A stretch of 64,000 bases of DNA from an uncultured Paracoccaceae bacterium (GTDB lineage: Bacteria > Pseudomonadota > Alphaproteobacteria > Rhodobacterales > Rhodobacteraceae), in assembly GCA_947501355.1 (NCBI GenBank), contig CANMVA010000001.1:876001-940000 (forward strand), written 5' to 3'. Shown here piece after piece: positions 47,041 through 55,801 of this stretch (its first letter is position 1; each line of letters starts with the position of its first letter). The notes under the pieces are model-generated. The model was not told the DNA's origin and ran no database searches. It was given only the letters and a program-made list of their open reading frames with translations. The position numbers and the translations under genes are program-made.

Positions 47041-47888
47041 TATTTGACGGCACCCAATGTCAGCCCGGCGATGAAGTGTTTCTGCATCAGAAAGAACATC
47101 GCGACCGGGGGCAGGGCGGCGACGATGCTGCCTGCCGACAGCATGTGATAGGCCACGCCGAACTGCGCGTTGAAGGATGTGATGCCCGCCGTCACCGGCT
47201 GCGCCTCCGGCCCTTGGGTCAATACGACTGCCCAGAAATAGTCGTTCCAGATGAAGGTGAAGACCAGCACGGCCATTGCGGCCAAAGCGGGCTTCATCAG
47301 GGGCAGCACGACGAACCAGTAGATGCGCCATTCCGCGATGCCTTCGACACGCGCCGCCTCAATCAGCTCGAAGGGCAGGGCGCGGATGAAGTTGCGCATG
47401 AACAGCGTGCAGAACCCGGTCTGAAACGCGATGTGAAACAGCACCAGCCCCATCTTGGTGTCGTAGAGCCCCATCTGCAGCGTCAGGTCGCGCACCGGGA
47501 TCATCAGGATCTGGAACGGCACAAAGTTGCCCGCAACGAACATGAAGAAAATCAACAGGTTGGAGCGGAATTTATACACGCCCAACGCAAAGCCCGTCAT
47601 CGACGACAAGATGATGCAGCCCAGCACGGTCGGCACCGTGATCAGGAAGGAATTCATCAGATAGCGCGGCATGTCGCTTTGCGTGAAGACGGCCATGTAG
47701 TTGGTGATGCCCTCAAACGAGGTCGGCGCGCCCCAATAATTGCCGGTCGTGAAATCAGCCGCCGGTTTGATCGAAAAGATCGCCACCGCGATCAGCGGCA
47801 GCAGCCACATGATCAGCGCGAGGGGCAGAAGGCTCTGATACGTGATCTGCCAGCTGCGGGAGGTTTTCTCAATCGGGGTCGGAAACAT
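47040..47888 (-). CDS. Galactoside ABC transporter permease (MalG-like)
   Basis: A 282-residue permease with six spans, the EAA loop IEAARVEGIAEWRIYWFVVLP and the ending FIAGLTLGAVK typical of MalG-type subunits. I chose the start at 47888 (MFPTPIEKTSRSW), just after the stop of the MalF-like gene; a longer open frame upstream overlaps that gene. Its stop shares a base with the GH36 start. Confidence 0.92.
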   Translation of the reverse strand: MFPTPIEKTSRSWQITYQSLLPLALIMWLLPLIAVAIFSIKPAADFTTGNYWGAPTSFEGITNYMAVFTQSDMPRYLMNSFLITVPTVLGCIILSSMTGFALGVYKFRSNLLIFFMFVAGNFVPFQILMIPVRDLTLQMGLYDTKMGLVLFHIAFQTGFCTLFMRNFIRALPFELIEAARVEGIAEWRIYWFVVLPLMKPALAAMAVLVFTFIWNDYFWAVVLTQGPEAQPVTAGITSFNAQFGVAYHMLSAGSIVAALPPVAMFFLMQKHFIAGLTLGAVK

Positions 47889-47890
47889 CG

Positions 47891-48817
47891 TCAATGCCCT
47901 CGCTCTTCGCGGAACATCGACCACAGGAAGTAGGCGATGAAAACCAGCATGATCAAGAACAGCACCACCGCGATGGCCGCGCCGTATCCCATGCGGAAGC
48001 CGTATTCCGAGAGCGCTTTCTCGAACATGTAGAAGGACAGAACCCGGCTTGATCCAAAGGGTCCCCCGTTCGTCATGATCGAGATCAGATCGAAGGACCG
48101 CAGCGCACCGATAATTGTCACCACAAAGCAAATGAACGTCGCTGGTTTCAACTGCGGCAGGATGATGTGCCAGAGCATCCGAAAGCCTTTTGCGCCGTCC
48201 AGACGACCGGCCTCGATCTGCTCAGGGTCCACCGCGTTCAGTCCTGTGAGATACAGGATCATGCAATAGGCTGTCTGCGGCCAAAGCCCCGCGGCGATGA
48301 TGCCATAGGTCACCATCGTCGGGTCGCCCAGCACGTTGATCGGCCCAAGTCCTATCCAGCCCAAGGCCGTATTCAAAAGCCCGAATGACGGGTTGTAAAA
48401 CCATGCGAAAACCAAGCCGACGACAACCTGAGAGATCACAAAGGGGAAGAAAAACAGAGACTTGTAAAGCCGGATACCCACGACCGTCTGGTTCAAAAAC
48501 AGCGCAATGAACAGCCCTGCTGGGATCGCCAGCAGGTAAAAGGCCAGCCATTTGACGTTGTTCCAGAGCGAGACCTCAAACGCCCGGTCCGTCATGAGTT
48601 CCTGATAGTTCGCCATGCCCACATAGCGCGCCTCGCCCAGCCCGTCCCACGCATAAAGCGACAGGTTAAAGCTCTGGAAAATCGGGATGATGACGTAGAC
48701 GGCAAAGAACAGAATACCCGGCGTCAGAAAGAGCCACGGCGTCAGCGCGATCTCATTGCGCTTGTAGAACGACTTGCGGCGCGGCGGGTTCATATCTGGA
48801 ACAGTGGCAACGGTCAT
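47891..48817 (-). CDS. Galactoside ABC transporter permease (MalF-like)
   Basis: A 308-residue permease. RNEIALTPWLFLTPGILFFAVYVIIP is the first span; the EAA loop is EAGRLDGAKGFRMLWHIILP. The start at 48817 (MTVATVPDM) has GGAGA eight bases upstream; the open frame extends 15 codons further without a ribosome binding site. It forms the channel with the following permease. The ATPase subunit is not in this operon but on the other strand beyond iclR. Confidence 0.92.
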   Translation of the reverse strand: MTVATVPDMNPPRRKSFYKRNEIALTPWLFLTPGILFFAVYVIIPIFQSFNLSLYAWDGLGEARYVGMANYQELMTDRAFEVSLWNNVKWLAFYLLAIPAGLFIALFLNQTVVGIRLYKSLFFFPFVISQVVVGLVFAWFYNPSFGLLNTALGWIGLGPINVLGDPTMVTYGIIAAGLWPQTAYCMILYLTGLNAVDPEQIEAGRLDGAKGFRMLWHIILPQLKPATFICFVVTIIGALRSFDLISIMTNGGPFGSSRVLSFYMFEKALSEYGFRMGYGAAIAVVLFLIMLVFIAYFLWSMFREERGH

Positions 48818-48884
48818 AGCGGCTCTCCGGATCGGTCTTTGACCAGAAAAACCCGATGGCATGCGGGTTTGTCAGGGCAAAGCG

Positions 48885-48915
48885 GGCAGGGCGCTCAGAA
48901 CAGGAACGCCCTGCC
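48885..48915 (-). terminator. Stem-loop after the galactoside binding protein gene
   Basis: GGCAGGGCG and CGCCCTGCC form a perfect nine-base-pair stem with a 13-base loop, ten bases after the binding protein stop and before the permease genes. There is no T-tract in the direction of transcription, so it probably stabilises the binding-protein message or allows partial read-through. Confidence 0.6.
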
Positions 48916-48924
48916 GAAAGGCTT

Positions 48925-50193
48925 TTAATAGACGCGCTGACGCACGCTTTCGAGGCGGTTCAGGATGTCATCCAGATTGTCCGGGAACACCATGAACTCC
49001 TGCAGACCCTGCATGGCCTCGGCGGCCATTTCTGCCGGGAAGTCGCGGTCAAAGAACTGCGCAACACCGCCGGGGGAGTTCGATGACAGCATCTCGAAGC
49101 CCTGGTTCAGGAATTCGTCATTATCCACCGAAGAGGACGCATTGACGGGCAACTGGCCCAGGTTCTCGCCGTTGTTGATCAGCGTCTGGTTGTCGGCAGA
49201 CACCACAAAACGCAGGAACGCGCGGGCGTTGTCCTTGTTCTCGGCATTGGCCGGGATGTGGAACGTATCTGTGGGCGCATTCTCGGCCAGCTCAAGCCCT
49301 TCGGTGATCGCAGGGAACTGGTAGAAATCCAGTTGATCTTCGGTCAGGCCCGCCTCGCGGAACTGCGCGACCGAGAAGTTGCCCATCAGGTAAGCCGTCG
49401 CCTCGCCGCGCACCATGAAGGGCAGGGCTTCCTGCCAGCTGTAGGACTGGTGGTTGTCGATGAACGCGCCCATGTCGATCAGCTCACGCCAGTTGGCGAA
49501 AGTTGCGCGCACACGGTCATCGGTCCACGGAACCTCACCACGGGCCAGCTCCATGTGGAAATCAAAGCCGTTGGTGCGCATGTTGAGGTAGTCAAACCAG
49601 CCACCGGCGGTCCACAGGAATTTCGAGCCAATGGTGTAGCATTTGCGGCCCGAATCCAGGATCACCTGACAGTTGGCCTTCTCCTGCTCCCATGTGGTCG
49701 GCTCTTCCAGACCCAGCTCGTTGAAGATGTCCTCGCGGTAATAAATGCCCCACTGATAGTAGGTATAGGGCACGCCCCACTGCTTATCATCAATCGTCAT
49801 CGCGCCCTTGGTCGAGGCCAGATTGGTCGCGATGTCTTCTTCGGCCCACAGGTCCGACACGTCCTCGAACAGACCGGCCGAGACGTATGGCGTCATCCGG
49901 TTCGCGGCATACCACGTTGCCACATCCGGTGCATTTGCGGTCAGAAAGTTGCGGATTTGCGTCTTGTAGGCTTCGCGGTCGATCACCGTGGTTTCGATGT
50001 TCAGATCGGGGTGCATCTCTGCGAAGCGGGCGATCATGTCCTCCATCGTCGCGCGGGGTGCGGGGTTCGATGTATCAAGGAAAATCTTCAGATCGCCGGA
50101 CAGCTTTTCGCCGTGGCCATCGGCCAGCGCACCGCCTGCCAGAACAGCCGTTGTCGCAAGCGCCGCGATGGACGCTTTGAGCATGGAATGCAT
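48925..50193 (-). CDS. Galactoside ABC transporter binding protein (family 1)
   Basis: A 422-residue periplasmic binding protein. The start at 50193 has a strong GGAGG site. The signal peptide is cut after residue 24 (ALA-DGHGEKL). The mature part starts LSGDLKIFLDTSNPAPRATMEDMIARF and contains DVATWYAANRMTPYVSAGLFEDVSDLW and WGVPYTYYQWGIYYR, typical of sugar-binding COG1653 proteins. It heads the eleven-gene galactoside operon and is divergent from iclR. Galacto-oligosaccharides are the likely ligands, judged from the two galactosidases. Confidence 0.92.
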   Translation of the reverse strand: MHSMLKASIAALATTAVLAGGALADGHGEKLSGDLKIFLDTSNPAPRATMEDMIARFAEMHPDLNIETTVIDREAYKTQIRNFLTANAPDVATWYAANRMTPYVSAGLFEDVSDLWAEEDIATNLASTKGAMTIDDKQWGVPYTYYQWGIYYREDIFNELGLEEPTTWEQEKANCQVILDSGRKCYTIGSKFLWTAGGWFDYLNMRTNGFDFHMELARGEVPWTDDRVRATFANWRELIDMGAFIDNHQSYSWQEALPFMVRGEATAYLMGNFSVAQFREAGLTEDQLDFYQFPAITEGLELAENAPTDTFHIPANAENKDNARAFLRFVVSADNQTLINNGENLGQLPVNASSSVDNDEFLNQGFEMLSSNSPGGVAQFFDRDFPAEMAAEAMQGLQEFMVFPDNLDDILNRLESVRQRVY

Positions 50194-50219
50194 GGTTTCC
50201 TCCCTAGTGCTTCCAGTAA

Positions 50220-50240
50220 TTTCAGTTCCATTATTTGAAA
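50220..50240. promoter_or_regulatory. Possible IclR operator
   Basis: TTTCA-N11-TGAAA forms an inverted repeat in the AT-rich 148-base gap between the binding protein gene and iclR; a further TTGAAAT follows at 50255-50261. IclR proteins often bind short inverted repeats of this spacing. The repeat is simple and AT-rich, so chance is possible. Confidence 0.35.
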
Positions 50241-50341
50241 CTTGGTTTTGTATATTGAAATCATAATGCCGACTCGCCTATGCTTGTCAACAGCGCCGGT
50301 CACGGGATCACCAGAATCCCGGTCCAGCGGGGAGGAGACGG

Positions 50342-51142
50342 ATGACAGCATCATCCAACAGCGATGGCACCGTGGGCAAAGCTCTCGACGTGCTCGATCA
50401 GGTGGCCGGCTTTGGCCGCCCCGTGCGCTTTGGCGAGTTGCTCGCGGCCTCGCCCTATCCCAAAGCGACGCTCTACCGGTTTGTGCAGACGCTGACCTCG
50501 CAAGGCATGCTGGCCTATGACCCCGACCGTCAGGTCTATGCCCTTGGCGTGCGCCTTGTGCGCCTTGCCCATGCCGCATGGACCCAGTCCAGTCTCGCGC
50601 CCATTGCGCGGCCGCATCTGGATGCGCTCAGCGCCAAGGTCGGCGAGACCGTGCATCTGGCCCAGCTTGATCACGCGCAGGTGCTTTATGTCGACAAACG
50701 CAACGCCACAGACCCGGTCGAGATGTATTCCCAAGCCGGCAAGGTCGGCCCCGCCTACTGCACCGGCGTCGGCAAAGCGATGCTCGCCTTCCTTGATGCG
50801 TCCGAGCAAGAGCGCGTCATCGCCCAGCAGAGCTTTCACCGCTTTACCGAGCATACGCTGACCAGCGCCGACGCGCTGCGCTCGGAACTGACGGATATTC
50901 GCGCCAACGGCTATGGCTTTGACCGCGAAGAACACGAGCCCGGCATCATCTGCGTCGCCCATCCCATTCTGACACCGTCAAACCGTGTCCTCGGCGCGCT
51001 CTCTGTCACGTCGACCACCCAGCGCACCAATGTTGCGGCCCTCGAACGGCTCGTCCCAGACATCCGCGCCGCCGCCCACGCCATCGCCGAGGAAGCAGGC
51101 GCGTGGCATTTCCCATCCCAAGTCACAACTGCAGGATCCTGA
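50342..51142 (+). CDS. IclR-family regulator
   Basis: A 266-residue regulator. The N-terminal winged helix (about 10-70) reads GKALDVLDQVAGFGRPVRFGELLAASPYPKATLYRFVQTL. The effector domain follows with VGETVHLAQLDHAQVLYVDKR and YCTGVGKAMLAFL, the usual ligand-binding stretch. It is divergent from the galactoside operon and in front of the transporter ATPase gene, which starts one base after its stop. It probably senses galactose, galactonate or KDGal. Confidence 0.9.
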   Translation: MTASSNSDGTVGKALDVLDQVAGFGRPVRFGELLAASPYPKATLYRFVQTLTSQGMLAYDPDRQVYALGVRLVRLAHAAWTQSSLAPIARPHLDALSAKVGETVHLAQLDHAQVLYVDKRNATDPVEMYSQAGKVGPAYCTGVGKAMLAFLDASEQERVIAQQSFHRFTEHTLTSADALRSELTDIRANGYGFDREEHEPGIICVAHPILTPSNRVLGALSVTSTTQRTNVAALERLVPDIRAAAHAIAEEAGAWHFPSQVTTAGS

Positions 51143-51143
51143 T

Positions 51144-52199
51144 ATGACCGGAGTCACTCTTTCCAATGTCATCAAGCGCTATGGCGAAACGCAGGTGATC
51201 CACGGCATTGATCTTCAGATCGAAGACAGTGAGTTCTGCGTCTTCGTTGGTCCCTCCGGCTGCGGCAAATCCACGTTGTTGCGCATGGTCGCGGGGCTTG
51301 AGGAAACCACCGAAGGCCAGATCAATATCGGCAGCCGCGACGTGACCCGCCTTGATCCATCGGATCGCGGCGTCGCCATGGTCTTCCAGACCTATGCGCT
51401 TTACCCGCATATGAGCGTCGCCGAAAACATGGGCTTCGGCCTCAAGATGAACGGCCACCCCAAGGCCGAGATCGACCAGAAGGTTGCCGCCGCCTCCAAG
51501 GTCCTCAAGCTCGACGATTACCTCAAGCGCAAACCCAAAGCGCTGTCTGGCGGTCAACGCCAGCGCGTCGCCATTGGCCGCGCCATCGTCCGCGGCCCCG
51601 AAGTGTTCCTTTTCGACGAACCCCTATCCAACCTCGATGCCGAGCTGCGCGTCGAAATGCGCGTCGAGATCGCGCGATTGCACCAAGAGATCGGCGCAAC
51701 GATGATCTACGTCACCCACGATCAGGTCGAAGCCATGACCCTCGCCGACAAGATCGTCGTCCTCCGCGCAGGCCGCATCGAACAGGTCGGCGCCCCGATG
51801 GACCTTTACCGCAACCCCGACAACCGCTTCGTCGCAGGCTTCATCGGCTCGCCTGCCATGAACTTCCTTGACGGTCAAATCACAGCAGGCGGAGTCGAAG
51901 TACCGGGTTTGAAAGAGACGGTAAAACTGCCCGTCACCATGCCCTCCGCCGGAACGCAGGTCCAAATCGGCCTGCGCCCCGAACACCTGCTGATGATCAA
52001 AGGCGACACCCACAAGGTTGAACTGACCGAAGCGCTGGGCGGCGTTTCCTACGCCTATCTCGTGACCCCCACGGGGGAAAAGATGATCGTCGAAGAACGC
52101 GGCGATGAGCGCTCCCGCATCGGTGACACCGTCGGCCTCAGCTTCGAGCCGGAGCGCGCGATGCTCTTTGATGCTCAGACCGAGGCGCGGATCAGGTAG
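51144..52199 (+). CDS. Sugar ABC transporter ATPase (UgpC/MalK type)
   Basis: A 351-residue ATPase: Walker A GPSGCGKST (36-44), signature LSGGQRQRVAIGRAIVR, Walker B FLFDEPLSNLDAELR, switch His in YVTHDQVEAMTL, then a C-terminal regulatory region (from about 235). It follows iclR in a two-gene operon and supplies the ATPase missing from the galactoside transport operon. It could also serve other family-1 importers. I chose the ATG at 51144 after an AGGA site rather than the frame extending through iclR. Confidence 0.93.
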   Translation: MTGVTLSNVIKRYGETQVIHGIDLQIEDSEFCVFVGPSGCGKSTLLRMVAGLEETTEGQINIGSRDVTRLDPSDRGVAMVFQTYALYPHMSVAENMGFGLKMNGHPKAEIDQKVAAASKVLKLDDYLKRKPKALSGGQRQRVAIGRAIVRGPEVFLFDEPLSNLDAELRVEMRVEIARLHQEIGATMIYVTHDQVEAMTLADKIVVLRAGRIEQVGAPMDLYRNPDNRFVAGFIGSPAMNFLDGQITAGGVEVPGLKETVKLPVTMPSAGTQVQIGLRPEHLLMIKGDTHKVELTEALGGVSYAYLVTPTGEKMIVEERGDERSRIGDTVGLSFEPERAMLFDAQTEARIR

Positions 52200-52296
52200 G
52201 CGAAAATACCGGCATCTGACATTAGTTTTGCGTTCGGTCCTCTGACGCTCTAGCAAAGAGCTGTTCACGCTTTGCCGCACAAACCGGCGTATCAAG

Positions 52297-53202
52297 ATGC
52301 CCGAAACCCTTTCCGTCAGGATCGCCGAGGTCTGCAAGACCATCGAGGCCGATCTCAGTCGCCCGTGGCGCACCGCTACGCTGGCCCAGCAGGCCGGTAT
52401 GGCGCAGCATCATTTTCAGCGCGTCTTTGCAAATGTGACGGGCGAGACGGTGGCGGGCTATATCCGCAGCCGTCGCCTTGAACGTGCGGCCCTTGCGCTG
52501 CGCGACACGTCCGACCGCATCATCGACATCGCCTTGGCCACCGGCTTTCAGACCCATGCCGCGTTGACCCGCGCCTTCACCGCGCATTTTGGGCAAAGCC
52601 CGCGCGCCTTTCGCGAAACCGGGCTGCCTCCCGACCGTCAGGGCCTACCGCCGCGCCCCTATCTGCGCCCTCTTTCGTCGCGCACCTTGATGGCAAATTG
52701 CGATCTGGTTGAACTGCCCGATCAATGGATGTGCTGGCGCAAGACACGCGGCGTTCAGGACGGTCGCTTCTTTCCCGATCTTGAGGCGACCCGGCTTCAT
52801 TTCCAAACCCTTCGGTCCGAACTTGCAGGCCGCGACGCCCAGCTTGCAACTGCATTCCCCGAAGGCCCCAAGGGCTACAACGATCCCAACGCCACCGCGC
52901 TTTACGGAGCACTTGTCCCGGATCGGTTTGATCTGGACTGGTCGCCCAATTGGCGCGCCTTTCCGGGGGGGCTTTTCGCGGTTTTCCCGCATTTCGGACC
53001 CTTCGTGACATTGCATTTGACGTGGCATCGTTGCGTCCGTGCGGGCTTTGATCAGCTTGGCGTCGGGTTTCGCACCTCATGGATGTTTGAAACCTACCTG
53101 TCGCCTCGCGCCCACGCGCCAGACACAGAGCTTTCGGCGCTGATTTATCTGCCGGTTCAGAAAAGCACGTTCGGGAAAGCGCAGGCCACGCGCCCTTCTT
53201 AA
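52297..53202 (+). CDS. AraC-family regulator with GyrI-like effector domain
   Basis: A 301-residue regulator with the DNA-binding domain first (residues 8-110). The two helix-turn-helix units are TLAQQAGMAQHHFQRVFANVTGETVAGYIRSRRLERA and DIALATGFQTHAALTRAFTAHFGQSPRAFRE. A C-terminal GyrI/Rob-like domain (about 140-300) binds small hydrophobic or cationic compounds in relatives. This order is that of Rob and MarA-related multidrug regulators. It lies upstream of the amidase gene with a 33-base gap, so it may be co-transcribed with it. Confidence 0.85.
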   Translation: MPETLSVRIAEVCKTIEADLSRPWRTATLAQQAGMAQHHFQRVFANVTGETVAGYIRSRRLERAALALRDTSDRIIDIALATGFQTHAALTRAFTAHFGQSPRAFRETGLPPDRQGLPPRPYLRPLSSRTLMANCDLVELPDQWMCWRKTRGVQDGRFFPDLEATRLHFQTLRSELAGRDAQLATAFPEGPKGYNDPNATALYGALVPDRFDLDWSPNWRAFPGGLFAVFPHFGPFVTLHLTWHRCVRAGFDQLGVGFRTSWMFETYLSPRAHAPDTELSALIYLPVQKSTFGKAQATRPS

Positions 53203-53235
53203 GTCAGCATCAGTAGCCAAACTTGAGGGACCTCC

Positions 53236-54654
53236 ATGACTTTTCAAACCGCGTTGCAAGACGCAGATCGGCTTTTGTATGACCGCGCCGATGACCTTGC
53301 CGATATCGTAGACCGCATCGAAAGCTCTGCCTATCGCAAGGCGCTTTACGCCGAGATGACGGCGCGCCGAAACCTTGCCGAGCCGACCGTGAACGCCTTT
53401 GAGCATCGGCGCGATGCCTGTCCCGACAAGGCCACCGGGCCGCTGAACGGGCTGCCCATCACCGTCAAGGATCAGATCGCGGTTGCCGGGTGGCCGACGG
53501 GGTTTGGCCTGGAACGCGTCTCTCGCAAGCCCGACACGCGTTCCGCCTCACTTATCACGCACCTGCGGACGCTGGGCGCCTGCGTCACGGGCAAAACAGC
53601 GCTGCCGCCCAATGCGATGGATTTTCAAACCGCTAACGCGCGCCGTGGCCCCACGCGCAATCCTCACAATCCCGACTTTACCACCGGTGGTAGCACAGGG
53701 GGCGGGGCCGCTGCCATCGCCAGTGGGATGAGCGTTCTGGATGTCGGGACCGATCTCGGCGGCTCCCTGCGCATCCCTGCGGCGTGGTGTGGGGTGACGT
53801 CCTACACGCCAAGTGAAGGGTTCTGGCCCAATGATGGCATGCTGCGCGGCACGCAGAAACTGGATCATTTCGCCCGCATCGGCCTGACCGCGCGGACCGC
53901 AAGCGATCTGGCCTATATCTGGCAGACGCTTCAATCCGCCGACAAAACGCCCATCGCGCCCACGGCGCCTCCGCGCCTCGCGCTCTGGGCACCGGCGGCC
54001 CAAGCGCCTTGCGACCCAACAACCCTTGGAATGTGGGGAAGGCTCAGCGAAACCCTTCGCGGCACCTGGCCCGATGTCACGTCCGACCCCATGACCGCGC
54101 TTTTCGAGGGTGACGTCTACCGCCTCGCAGGAGAAATCATCGGCTTTGAGACCGGCGCGCTCGTGCCGTGGCCCCTGTTATGGCTGACCCGCCGCGACCG
54201 CCGTGCGCGGGGAACTTCGCCGGGGTTCGTGGCCCATGTGCATGAGGGCTATAAACGCGACCGCACGCGCCATGCCTACAATCTGAAGAAGCTCGAAAAA
54301 CTGCGTGCAGAAGCACTTGAGCTTTGGTCGGACAAGGAGGCTTTGCTGCTGCCCGTCTCAGGCATCTGTGCCTTCAAGCACATCGCCCCGGTCCGCGATC
54401 AAAACGGGGTGCGCACCTATGATGCCGTTTTTGAAACCAATGCGGGCACGCTTGGCTATTTCGACGCCCTGACCCGGTTTACGCTTCCGCTGACGGTTCT
54501 GGGGTGGCCCGTGGTGACAGTGCCAATCGGCTTTGACGAAAACGGCCTGCCCATGGGCGCGCAACTTGTTGGCAAGCCCGGTCAGGATGGCGCGCTCTTT
54601 GCGCATGCGCAGATGCTGCAAAACACGCTGAGAGAGACTCCGCCCCGAATGTGA
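53236..54654 (+). CDS. Amidase-signature family hydrolase
   Basis: A 472-residue enzyme with the Ser-cisSer-Lys triad of the amidase signature family: Lys78 in LPITVKDQIAV, cis-Ser153 in TTGGSTGGGAA and nucleophile Ser177 in GTDLGGSLRIPAAWCGV. The family hydrolyses amide bonds of diverse small molecules, so the substrate is not predictable. It lacks the GatB partner context, so it is not the tRNA amidotransferase. Its TGA lies inside the left arm of an inverted repeat that also supplies the stop of the convergent gene. Confidence 0.87.
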   Translation: MTFQTALQDADRLLYDRADDLADIVDRIESSAYRKALYAEMTARRNLAEPTVNAFEHRRDACPDKATGPLNGLPITVKDQIAVAGWPTGFGLERVSRKPDTRSASLITHLRTLGACVTGKTALPPNAMDFQTANARRGPTRNPHNPDFTTGGSTGGGAAAIASGMSVLDVGTDLGGSLRIPAAWCGVTSYTPSEGFWPNDGMLRGTQKLDHFARIGLTARTASDLAYIWQTLQSADKTPIAPTAPPRLALWAPAAQAPCDPTTLGMWGRLSETLRGTWPDVTSDPMTALFEGDVYRLAGEIIGFETGALVPWPLLWLTRRDRRARGTSPGFVAHVHEGYKRDRTRHAYNLKKLEKLRAEALELWSDKEALLLPVSGICAFKHIAPVRDQNGVRTYDAVFETNAGTLGYFDALTRFTLPLTVLGWPVVTVPIGFDENGLPMGAQLVGKPGQDGALFAHAQMLQNTLRETPPRM

Positions 54655-54690
54655 TCCGGGGCCCCACCGCAAAAAGAGGCCCCGGATCAC
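54651..54690. repeat. Inverted repeat between convergent genes
   Basis: GTGATCCGGGGCC (54651-54663) and GGCCCCGGATCAC (54678-54690) are perfect 13-base arms around a 14-base loop containing five A. The right arm also pairs with the next bases: CCCCGGA and TCCGGGG form an alternative hairpin at 54680-54698. Such GATCCGGGGCC palindromes resemble dispersed intergenic repeats of alphaproteobacteria. It can act as a bidirectional terminator. Both flanking genes take their TGA stop from an arm. Confidence 0.75.
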
Positions 54691-55676
54691 GTCCGGGGCG
54701 CGCTGCCTTCACTCATCCCATTCGACCGCGCGATCAGATCAATTCCCATCTGCTGAAACAGGTCGCCATAATCCAGCGTCACCCAGTTCTCAGCGATCTG
54801 GCCCCCTGCGATGCGGTAGAAATCCATCACCCGCAACGTCAGCGCCTTACCGGTCGCCGCGACCCCCAGATAATCGCCTTGATGGGTCATCGTCATCGAC
54901 GGCCAGCCCGAAATTGCGGCGTAATTCGCGTCTCCAAAGCGGCAGTAGTGATTGCCGCCCTTGCGGTCCGGAAAGGCGGTCAGAAACGCCTCCCGGTGGT
55001 CCTTCACAAAGCCCGCCCACTGAAAGTTCGACCCGATGCCCGCAGGCCCGTACCATAGCATGTCCTCGGCCCAATAGCCGTCTGTGCCGGTCTGCCCCGG
55101 TGAGGAGAGCGTCTCAGGATCATAGACATGCAGATCGCCCAGCATCCACTCAACCACCGCCATCGAGGCCGCGCTGTCCCCACCCACAGGCAGCAAACCG
55201 TCTTGCGTGGCAGGGGCCGGAAAGGTGATTTCCGTGCCAAGGGAGGGCAGGGGCATGCGCCCTGCCTGCCGCATCAGGTCGGGCAGGTCAAAGATGATCT
55301 TGGCCTCCACGATCTGACCCTCCTCGATAAGGTAGAACTCTGCGGCCCGCAGCCACGCCATCTTACCCGACGGCGCCAGCCCGAAGAGCGGGGCGGTGAA
55401 TGTGCCGACATAGTGCGTGACGCAGGCGCACCAGCGACCTCCCTGCGCGCGGATATTATCGCCACCCAGGAAAAGAACGTCGCGGCGGTGCAGCCCGTCA
55501 AAGGCCGCGCGCAACGGGGCGATGTAGCCCTCAAGGATCGCCGCGCGACCCGCAAGCCGGTTGACCGGCCACGCCAGATCCCAAAGTGATTCCTGCGCCA
55601 CGATAGCCTCGGATTGCGCGTCACCCTGCCACAGATGGATCAGCGCGTTTTGAATTTCTGCTCTGAAATCGGTCAC
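54687..55676 (-). CDS. Double SnoaL/NTF2-like protein A
   Basis: A 329-residue protein built of two SnoaL-like (NTF2 fold) domains, about residues 1-150 and 165-320. Each has the cone-shaped alpha-beta pattern with aromatic strands (LRAAEFYLIEEGQIVEAKIIFDLPDLMRQAG in the first, LRVMDFYRIAGGQIAENWVTLDYGDLFQQMG in the second). SnoaL relatives are cyclases, isomerases, dehydratases or non-enzymatic binding proteins. No signal peptide is seen. It is divergent from the LacI-controlled ABC operon; a second double-SnoaL gene closes the other side. The last few residues (APRT) and the stop come from an intergenic inverted repeat. Confidence 0.78.
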   Translation of the reverse strand: MTDFRAEIQNALIHLWQGDAQSEAIVAQESLWDLAWPVNRLAGRAAILEGYIAPLRAAFDGLHRRDVLFLGGDNIRAQGGRWCACVTHYVGTFTAPLFGLAPSGKMAWLRAAEFYLIEEGQIVEAKIIFDLPDLMRQAGRMPLPSLGTEITFPAPATQDGLLPVGGDSAASMAVVEWMLGDLHVYDPETLSSPGQTGTDGYWAEDMLWYGPAGIGSNFQWAGFVKDHREAFLTAFPDRKGGNHYCRFGDANYAAISGWPSMTMTHQGDYLGVAATGKALTLRVMDFYRIAGGQIAENWVTLDYGDLFQQMGIDLIARSNGMSEGSAPRT

Positions 55677-55751
55677 TTAACTTACCTTTCGTGATTTATT
55701 TTCCGCAATGGCCAGATTTGACTTGGCAAAGGCGAACGTGGGAGTCTAGCC

Positions 55752-55773
55752 TTTTTGCAAACGTGTGCAAAAA
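55752..55773. promoter_or_regulatory. Putative LacI operator
   Basis: TTTTTGCA-A-ACGT-G-TGCAAAAA is a 22-base palindrome with one mismatched pair and a central CG, the form recognised by LacI/GalR proteins. It lies 28 bases before the ATPase start, in the gap to the divergent double-SnoaL gene, so both promoters could be controlled by the LacI protein encoded last in the ABC operon. Confidence 0.75.
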
Positions 55774-55801
55774 ATCGCACCGCGACAATAGGGAGACGCG
55801 A

